NCBI RefSeq assembly: GCF_030316765.1
Contig: NZ_JASZYT010000012.1
Span: forward strand, 1 to 64,000
DNA from: Variovorax saccharolyticus
GTDB lineage: Bacteria; Pseudomonadota; Gammaproteobacteria; Burkholderiales; Burkholderiaceae_C
Reading direction: 5' to 3'
Length of the DNA: 64,000 nucleotides
This document shows, piece by piece, positions 59,149 to 64,000 of the stretch. Below the pieces are notes generated by a model. The model was not told the origin of the DNA, searched no databases, and was given only the letters and a program-made list of their open reading frames with translations. The translations under genes and the position numbers were made by a program. Each line of letters starts with the position of its first letter. Position 1 is the first letter of the stretch.

Positions 59149-59157
59149 TCAGGCCCC
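59140..59157. terminator. Hairpin at the end of the CoA-ester operon
   Basis: GGGGCCT (59140-59146) and CAGGCCCC-side bases (59151-59157, AGGCCCC) form a 7-bp stem with a 4-base loop that includes the SDR stop codon. It sits between the plus-strand operon and the convergent SMP-30 gene. No T-tract follows on the plus strand. Confidence 0.5.
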
Positions 59158-59176
59158 CGTCGCCCATCGCCTGAAG

Positions 59177-60085
59177 CTACCTGGCGCTGGGCTTCCAATC
59201 GATTTCGACCAGCCGCCCGGCATAGGACTGGGTGACGTATGCCTTCGTCATGTCGGAACCGGCAAAGCAGAGGTTCGTGATGTGCGTATCGCCATCGACC
59301 GGAACGAACTCGACGAGCCCGCCCTCCGGTGAGCAAACGGTAACTCCCCCGCGATCCAGCGTGGCCACACATATGTTGCCGCTATCCTCGATGGCAAGCG
59401 AATCGAACCGCGCGAAGGTCGGCCATCCGTAGACAAGGCGGCTGCCATGTGGTGAATCGATTGACGCCTTGGCAGGGGCCGCCAGCTCGCCCGGGCCCTT
59501 CAGATCCCATGCCCACAAGCGCGCGGAATCTGTTTCAGCCACATAGAGCGTCTTGCGGTCCGGGGACAGTCCGATTCCATTCGGCTTGTGTATGGGAAAG
59601 ATGACCTCACGTGCCATGGATCCGTCGGTCTTGGCGTAGCACACGCTCCCGCGATCCCAATCACGATGACGCGTCTTGCCGGGGTCGGTAAACCAGAATC
59701 CTCCCTCGCCGTCCAGCACGATGTCGTTGGGCCCACGAATCTGGTTGCCGCCGACCGTGTCGTAGAGGACTTCGAACTTCCCGGTCTCGATGTCTACCCG
59801 TTGGATCGAACCGGTCACATAGTCGGCAGGCGTGCCGGCTGACATCCAGCCTCCCGCCGGCCGCTGAACAAATGCAAAGCCGCCGCTGTTCGCAACGTAG
59901 CAGTAGCGGCCTCCGTCGAATGCAGCACCATTCGGTCCACCACCAAGATGCGCGATGATCTCCTTCCGACCGTCGAGCCAGATGCGGGTCAAGGTCTGCC
60001 TGCGGATCTCGACAACCAGCAGACTGCCATCGCCAAGCCACACGGGCCCTTCGGGAAACCACAGGTCTTCGGCGATGACTCTCAT
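59177..60085 (-). CDS. SMP-30/gluconolactonase/LRE-family protein
   Basis: A 302-residue six-bladed beta-propeller. I chose the ATG at 60085 with AGGAA seven bases upstream. Metal ligands are seen as Glu in LWFPEGPVWLGDG (about 12), Asn in IRGPNDIVLDGEGGFWF (about 130), Asn in PNGIGLSPD and Asp in FDSLAIEDSGN near 230. Family enzymes hydrolyse sugar or other lactones with a divalent metal. Together with MBL lactonase-like enzymes it points to lactone intermediates. It lies 52 bp after a CMD gene in the same operon. Confidence 0.88.
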   Translation of the reverse strand: MRVIAEDLWFPEGPVWLGDGSLLVVEIRRQTLTRIWLDGRKEIIAHLGGGPNGAAFDGGRYCYVANSGGFAFVQRPAGGWMSAGTPADYVTGSIQRVDIETGKFEVLYDTVGGNQIRGPNDIVLDGEGGFWFTDPGKTRHRDWDRGSVCYAKTDGSMAREVIFPIHKPNGIGLSPDRKTLYVAETDSARLWAWDLKGPGELAAPAKASIDSPHGSRLVYGWPTFARFDSLAIEDSGNICVATLDRGGVTVCSPEGGLVEFVPVDGDTHITNLCFAGSDMTKAYVTQSYAGRLVEIDWKPSAR

Positions 60086-60137
60086 GCGACGTTCCTGCAC
60101 ATCGGTATGTATTTGATTTGCATCGGGTCGTCCTCGT

Positions 60138-60518
60138 TTAGCTCAGACAGCCGTGTTCACGCAGCACCTCCTCAGCGACGCGGAAAGCCTCGCCGGCGGC
60201 AGGAAGCCCACAGTACACCGCCGATTGAAGCAGGATCTCCTGGATCTCTTCGACGCTGCAGCCGTTGTTGAGAGCGCCCTCGAGATGGTGTCGCAGTTGG
60301 GCAGGTCGGTTGAGGGCCGTCAGCATTGCGATGTTCAGAATGCTTCGCATCTTTCGATCGATTCCGGGACGCGCCCACACGCGCCCGAAGCACACTTCCT
60401 CGGAATACTCGTTCAGAAGCACATTGAACGAGTTGCGCTTCTTGTCCTTGGCCTCGACATACCCTGCGCCCATCAGCTCGCGCATGATCTGTCGGCCGGC
60501 TTCCTTTTCGCTCATCAT
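60138..60518 (-). CDS. Carboxymuconolactone decarboxylase (CMD) family protein
   Basis: A 126-residue protein very similar to 44272-44649 over its full length (GRQIMRELMGAGYVEAKDKK, then FGRVWARPGIDRKMRSILNI, LRHHLEGALNNGCSVEEIQE). It starts ATG-ATG behind AAGGAAACCTC. It is the first gene of a two-gene minus-strand unit with the SMP-30 gene; a copy of the 67-bp element lies 122 bp upstream. A decarboxylase or gamma-lactone-linked role is expected from the family. Confidence 0.88.
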   Translation of the reverse strand: MMSEKEAGRQIMRELMGAGYVEAKDKKRNSFNVLLNEYSEEVCFGRVWARPGIDRKMRSILNIAMLTALNRPAQLRHHLEGALNNGCSVEEIQEILLQSAVYCGLPAAGEAFRVAEEVLREHGCLS

Positions 60519-60639
60519 GAGGTTTCCTTCTTTGCTTGAATTCGATGTGTCCCGCGCGCCGACTGTTGATCAGGCAACGGGCCATCTGTTGGATCATGGC
60601 GAATAGCTCCGCATGACCCGCGTCTCCATGAAGCGGCCG

Positions 60640-60705
60640 AGTCTAGATGCGAGAACAGGACACATCCATGTCCATTTTCAGCAGGTCGTGATTACAAATT
60701 GCGAA
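60640..60705 (-). promoter_or_regulatory. Conserved promoter element, copy 6 (CMD-SMP-30 unit), 66 bp
   Basis: On the minus strand: TTCGCAAT (from 60705), then TGCTGAAAATGGACATGG, and TAGACT (60640-60645). The first T to the A-tract G is 26 bp, as elsewhere. The -35 to -10 distance is one base shorter than in the other copies. Confidence 0.65.
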
Positions 60706-60761
60706 CGTTCAGAGAGGCATGTCGACCGAATGGCAGACGCCGCGGGCGTGCCTTTTCGGCG

Positions 60762-60800
60762 TTCGCAAAAGCCGAATACGAGGTGCCGAAAATGCCCGCG
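60762..60800 (+). promoter_or_regulatory. Degraded copy of the promoter element (receptor operon)
   Basis: TTCGCAAAA (from 60762) and CCGAAAATG (GAAAA from 60788) keep the 26-bp spacing, but the -35 and -10 boxes are not recognisable. It may bind the regulator without being a promoter of the same kind, or it may be a relic. Confidence 0.4.
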
Positions 60801-60933
60801 AACTCGCGGGTAAACGCGGCGACGGTGTTCTTGCTCGCTGCTCGAAACTTCGGAGCCATCCCTGGCGCTACATGTCGCACCTGGTGACAGAGATCGTGGG
60901 GATCCCTCCAAACCTTTCATGCGAGACAAGGCT

Positions 60934-62181
60934 ATGAACTACCCAACCAACTTTGCGCGTCAAACCGAAGGATCCATCGTCGGAGGCAATGCGATCCGAT
61001 CGGCTTCACGCGGCATGGCTTCCAGTCTGCGCAAAGCCGCCATGACCATTGCTGTCGGCGTGGGATTGGCGATCAGCTCGTTGAACGCTGTTAACGCACA
61101 GACACTCAAGGTTGGAGTGATCGCGCCGCTCACCGGTGGTGGAGCCCCCTGGGGCATGGCGATGGCAGAGGGTACCAAGATCGCAGCGGAAGAGGTCAAT
61201 GCGCAAGGCGGTCTCGACGTCGGTGGGAAGAAGTACCAGGTGCAGGTAATCGTGTACGACGACCAGTTCAAGGCCGCGGACTCTGTTGCCGCCTACAACC
61301 GACTCGTCAACAACGACAAGGTCCAGTACATGGCGATCTTTCACTCCCCCGCGGCGTTGGCGCTCAAGAACAGCCTCGAGAGCGACAAGGTGGTCGCGAT
61401 CACAGCAGCAGCCGCCAAGGACGCCATCGACGCCAACACCAAGTTTCTCTTTCGCATGAACAGCGTCCCGGAGAACTACGAGGCCGCACTGGTCACGTGG
61501 CTCAAGGATCGCTACAAGCAGAGACGCATCGTGCTCATCAATCCGAACGATGCCGTCGGTTGGGTCATGTCGCAATCGAGCGATCCGCTCTACAAGAAGG
61601 CCGGATTCGAGGTTCTTGACAATCTGATGTACGAACGTGCGCAAAGCGATTTTCAATCCCTCCTGACCAAGGTCGTCGCGCTCAAGCCGGAGATGATCGA
61701 CATCGGAGCCACGCCGCCCGCCACTGCCGGGTTGATGGTCCGGCAGGCACGCGAACTCGGCTACAAGGGGCTGATTCTCAAAACTGGCGGACCAGGCTGG
61801 TCGGAGATCGTCGCCACTGCGGGGAAGGATGCGTCCGAGGGGTTGATCAGTGCTCTCTATGCGGACCCCAAGAACGAAGGCTACAGGCAGCTTTCCGCGA
61901 AGTACAAGAAGACCGTCGGACAGGCGCCCAACGAAATGATCCTTCCCACGTACGACGCGATGAAGGTCATGTTCCGGGCGATAGAGAAGACAGGTGATGT
62001 CAATAACACCTCCGGCGTTGCCGCGGCTTTTGCGAAGGTCCTGCCTGTCAAGTCGCTTCAAGGAGACGAGATGACGATCGGCGGAAAGGACCTGTTCGGG
62101 TCCAACCAGCAGATCATCACGTGGACCTACATCGGCGAGATCAAGAACGGCGAGGCGGTTGCGGTCGGCAAGGTCAAGTAG
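60934..62181 (+). CDS. LivK-like ABC substrate-binding protein
   Basis: A 415-residue receptor, close to those at 36666 and 38848. I chose the ATG at 60934, after CGAGACAAGGCT; an ATG five codons earlier is possible. An unusually long N-terminal stretch precedes the signal core AAMTIAVGVGLAISSLNAVNA, and then QTLKVGVIAPLTGGGAPWGM begins the mature protein. DVGGKKYQVQVIVYDDQFKA and the C-terminal TYIGEIKNGEAVAVGKVK are close to its relatives. It has no permease genes of its own and may use LivHMGF at 40-43 kb. Confidence 0.93.
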   Translation: MNYPTNFARQTEGSIVGGNAIRSASRGMASSLRKAAMTIAVGVGLAISSLNAVNAQTLKVGVIAPLTGGGAPWGMAMAEGTKIAAEEVNAQGGLDVGGKKYQVQVIVYDDQFKAADSVAAYNRLVNNDKVQYMAIFHSPAALALKNSLESDKVVAITAAAAKDAIDANTKFLFRMNSVPENYEAALVTWLKDRYKQRRIVLINPNDAVGWVMSQSSDPLYKKAGFEVLDNLMYERAQSDFQSLLTKVVALKPEMIDIGATPPATAGLMVRQARELGYKGLILKTGGPGWSEIVATAGKDASEGLISALYADPKNEGYRQLSAKYKKTVGQAPNEMILPTYDAMKVMFRAIEKTGDVNNTSGVAAAFAKVLPVKSLQGDEMTIGGKDLFGSNQQIITWTYIGEIKNGEAVAVGKVK

Positions 62182-62222
62182 CCCGCGAATCGATTTTCTC
62201 CGAACAGTACGAGCGCAATCCC

Positions 62223-63083
62223 ATGCTGAATTCAGCTACTACCGACGATGGTGTCTATGAGGTCTACGCGCTGCGGTATGCCAGCATGCCGGAGCGCCGA
62301 TCCCTCGAGAACTTTCTGGTTCGCGACGGCATACACGACGGGCCCATGGCGCTCGAGTTCTACATCTGGATCGTTCGCAATGCACACCGGACCATCCTTG
62401 TCGACACGGGATTTGGCCGAGAAGCGTTTGCCGGGCAACGCCCCTGGACGCTGATCATCGATCCGATTGAATCACTTGTTCAGCTCGGCATCGATGTCGA
62501 GACGATCCAGGATGTGGTCATCACCCACCTGCACTGCGATCACGCCGGGAGCATCGACCGATTGCCGAACGCGCGTCTTCACGTTCAGGATGCCGAGGTC
62601 AACTATGCGACCGGCCGGTGCATGTGCGAGTCCCATCTTCGGTACGGCTTCGAACTCGAGAACATCCTGACCCTGATGCGGCGCGTCTACTCGGAACGCG
62701 TGTGCTTTCACGATGGCGACGCAAGTCCGTTTCCGGGCGTGTCGCTCCACCTGGTGCCGGGCCATACGCCGGGCATGCAGGTGGTTCGAGTCATGACGAA
62801 ACGCGGGCCGGTGGTCTTGGCGTCCGATGCCAGCCACTACTACGCCAACTACCTGCGCAGGGCACCGTTCAAGCTCACCACCGATGCCATTGCCACGCTG
62901 CGCTCCTACAACCGCTTGCTCGAATTGGCCGACGGAGCGGTAAGCCGGATCGTCCCGGGCCATGACCCCAAGGTGCGTGCGCTGTACCCCAAGCAGGAAG
63001 CAGGAGGGATCGAGCTCATCTGTCTTCACGAGGAGCCGGTCCACCATGACCTCGAAGCGCTCAGTCGGGTCGACAACTTCTGA
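62223..63083 (+). CDS. MBL-fold metallohydrolase, AHL-lactonase-like
   Basis: A 286-residue paralogue of 37882 and 43382. The ATG at 62223 is the first start after the receptor stop. VITHLHCDHAGSIDRL has the HxHxDH motif with Cys where the others have Tyr. GHTPGMQVV, ASDASHYYANYLRR and VPGHDPKVRALYP hold the other ligands. The order receptor then MBL repeats the order at 36666-38754, so the pair looks like a duplicated module. Nine bases separate it from the RibD-like gene. Confidence 0.87.
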   Translation: MLNSATTDDGVYEVYALRYASMPERRSLENFLVRDGIHDGPMALEFYIWIVRNAHRTILVDTGFGREAFAGQRPWTLIIDPIESLVQLGIDVETIQDVVITHLHCDHAGSIDRLPNARLHVQDAEVNYATGRCMCESHLRYGFELENILTLMRRVYSERVCFHDGDASPFPGVSLHLVPGHTPGMQVVRVMTKRGPVVLASDASHYYANYLRRAPFKLTTDAIATLRSYNRLLELADGAVSRIVPGHDPKVRALYPKQEAGGIELICLHEEPVHHDLEALSRVDNF

Positions 63084-63091
63084 GGCTCACC

Positions 63092-63820
63092 ATGCGTCCC
63101 AAAATAATCTGCCACATGGCCAGTTCGATCGATGGCCGTCTACTGGTGGCGCGCTGGACTCCGCTCCCAACGGAACTGGGGCCGAAGTTCGCAAGCATTT
63201 GCTACGAGTCGGTGGCATCAAAGCTGGAAGCGGACGGCTTCATCATCGGCCGCACGACGATGCAGGAATTTGCGGGCGTATCGGAGCAACCACCGTCGTT
63301 GCGATCTTCCACCAATCCGCGTCCGTTTCATCGAGCCCAGGCGGCCTGCACACCCGTAGCCGTCGTGGTGGACCCGCAGGGCAAGCTCCACTACAAGTCG
63401 CCCTCCCTTCAGGAGAGCCATGTTGTCGCCGTCCTCAGCGAGCGAGTCTCCGACTTCTACCTCGACGAGTTGAAGGCGGTCGGAATCTCCTATCTCTTTG
63501 CGGGCCCCGACGGCATGGACCTGCAAGTCGCCATGTTGTCGCTCGGAACGGACTTCCAAGTCAGGAAGATCCTGCTGGAGGGTGGAGGACGCATCAACGG
63601 TGCATTCCTGAAGGCCGGGCTGATCGATGAGTTGAGCGTGCTCGTCTATCCCTGCATCGACGGACTTTCAGGCGTGCCCAGCATCGTGGACTACGTGGGC
63701 AATGCAAACGAACGTCCGGCGCTGGGCTCTCGCCTTTGTCATCAGGCCACAGAGGTCCTGGACGGCGGCGTCACGTGGCTTCGCTATTCGATCGACAAGG
63801 ATCCTGCGTCAGTTCACTGA
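63092..63820 (+). CDS. RibD C-terminal-domain / dihydrofolate-reductase-like reductase
   Basis: A 242-residue NADPH-binding reductase fold. ICHMASSIDGRLLVARW opens the family (MSSIDGR-type), ADGFIIGRTTMQEFAG near 48 is the conserved GRTT block, and ILLEGGGRINGAFLKAGLID near 155 is the cofactor Gly-rich loop. RibD reduces a ribosyl amine in riboflavin synthesis, but stand-alone members such as this one are usually annotated as dihydrofolate reductase family proteins with unknown substrates. In this catabolic operon it more likely reduces a keto or lactone-type intermediate than makes riboflavin. Confidence 0.83.
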   Translation: MRPKIICHMASSIDGRLLVARWTPLPTELGPKFASICYESVASKLEADGFIIGRTTMQEFAGVSEQPPSLRSSTNPRPFHRAQAACTPVAVVVDPQGKLHYKSPSLQESHVVAVLSERVSDFYLDELKAVGISYLFAGPDGMDLQVAMLSLGTDFQVRKILLEGGGRINGAFLKAGLIDELSVLVYPCIDGLSGVPSIVDYVGNANERPALGSRLCHQATEVLDGGVTWLRYSIDKDPASVH

Positions 63821-63867
63821 CGGCCACTCGATACGTCAGGTCCGGGACGAGGCCGCGTCGAATGGCG

Positions 63868-63934
63868 TTCGCCTTTTGCGCACGCCGGCTGCTGAAAAAG
63901 GCCATGTACTTGCGTCGAGCCCTATTCCTATACT
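63868..63934 (+). promoter_or_regulatory. Conserved 67-bp promoter element, copy 7 (SDR at window edge)
   Basis: TTCGCC begins at 63868, TGCTGAAAAAGGCCATG from 63890, TGTACT (63905-63910), an 18-bp spacer and TATACT (63929-63934). This copy has the best -10. It is followed after 22 bp by the start codon of the SDR gene. Confidence 0.75.
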
Positions 63935-63956
63935 TATTTTTTGACAGAGGAACATC

Positions 63957-64000
63957 ATGACGAGACTGAAAGACAAGATCGCGATTGTGACGGGCGGTGG
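63957..64000 (+). CDS. Short-chain dehydrogenase/reductase, N-terminal fragment cut by the window edge
   Basis: Fourteen codons are visible, beginning MTRLKDKIAIVTGG, which is the usual start of a classical SDR up to the first glycines of TGxxxGxG. GAGGAA lies upstream and the 67-bp element directly before it. The remainder lies beyond the window. Confidence 0.75.
   Translation, partial: MTRLKDKIAIVTGG

Larger units (their letters stand above)
60519..60918. other. Divergent regulatory region of 400 bp
   Basis: No gene is supported. It carries a minus-strand copy of the 67-bp element toward the CMD gene and a degraded plus-strand copy toward the receptor gene. A GC-rich inverted repeat CCCGCG...CGCGGG lies near 60794-60810. 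The arrangement repeats the back-to-back layout at 30.3-30.4 kb and 35.5-35.6 kb. Confidence 0.5.

Noticed and set aside
63092..63820. Riboflavin biosynthesis gene ribD
   Set aside because: There is no N-terminal deaminase domain and the gene sits in a catabolic operon; only the reductase-like domain is present.
1..64000. CRISPR arrays, tRNA or rRNA genes, prophage or integrase genes
   Set aside because: No regularly spaced repeats, no recognisable tRNA or rRNA sequence and no integrase, transposase or phage structural protein were found in any frame I read.

Overview
The window reads as high-GC chromosomal DNA of a betaproteobacterium, most likely a Burkholderiales member close to Comamonadaceae. 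Clues are five Bug/TctC-type periplasmic solute receptors, a Burkholderiales-type trimeric porin, IorAB-type molybdenum hydroxylases and dense catabolic operons with 1- and 4-base overlaps. No rRNA, tRNA, CRISPR array, phage gene or intact insertion sequence was seen. The left 12 kb is loosely packed and holds broken genes; from 12.7 kb on the DNA is almost solid catabolism.

Region by region. 1-6.7 kb: a DUF2889 gene behind a small unknown gene, a 3-hydroxyisobutyrate-dehydrogenase-like (HIBADH) gene, a lipocalin-like gene, a truncated LysR gene, a GntR/FadR regulator, remnants of a CoA-transferase and a MarR gene, and a TetR gene. 6.9-12.6 kb: a secreted alpha/beta hydrolase behind a clean TetR-type palindrome, an orphan PilP/GspC-like protein, and a LysR-porin divergent pair. 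12.7-23.2 kb: a nine-gene minus-strand operon (FAD monooxygenase, NTF2-like protein, TctC, HIBADH-like, ketosteroid-dehydrogenase-like flavoprotein, epimerase-like SDR, Tat hydrolase, IorA, and an IorB broken by a one-base frameshift). 23.7-29.5 kb: two further IorAB sets facing each other, one with its own cytochrome c. 29.9-35.4 kb: a carboxymuconolactone-decarboxylase-like (CMD) gene, TctC plus lipocalin-like gene, and a HIBADH-ADH-amidohydrolase operon. 35.7-43.4 kb: SDR, two LivK-like receptors, a lactonase-like MBL and a complete LivHMGF transporter. 43.4-47.6 kb: ALDH-TctC-CMD-CMD-MBL. 47.8-59.1 kb: a LysR gene and a divergent ten-gene CoA-ester operon that resembles itaconate (rip/ict-ich-ccl) loci. 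59.2-64 kb: SMP-30 and CMD genes on one strand; LivK-like receptor, MBL, RibD-like reductase and the start of an SDR on the other.

The most striking signal is a conserved regulatory element of about 67 bp: a TTCGYGAA palindrome, then at fixed distance an A-tract run (GAAAAAAGCCATGGAC) whose end acts as a -35 box, then an 18-bp spacer and a TAAACT-like -10. Seven good copies and two weaker ones lie upstream of essentially every transcription unit from 30 to 64 kb, often back to back. This suggests that the operons form one regulon, with the palindrome near -69, where LysR-type activators bind. The gene content (ABC and Bug receptors, three MBL lactonase-like enzymes, four CMD proteins, SMP-30 lactonase-like protein, amidohydrolase, dehydrogenases, CoA transferases, acyl-CoA dehydrogenase, CitE lyase) suggests uptake and stepwise breakdown of an unidentified carboxylated or lactone-type compound through CoA esters. 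The substrate cannot be named from sequence alone.
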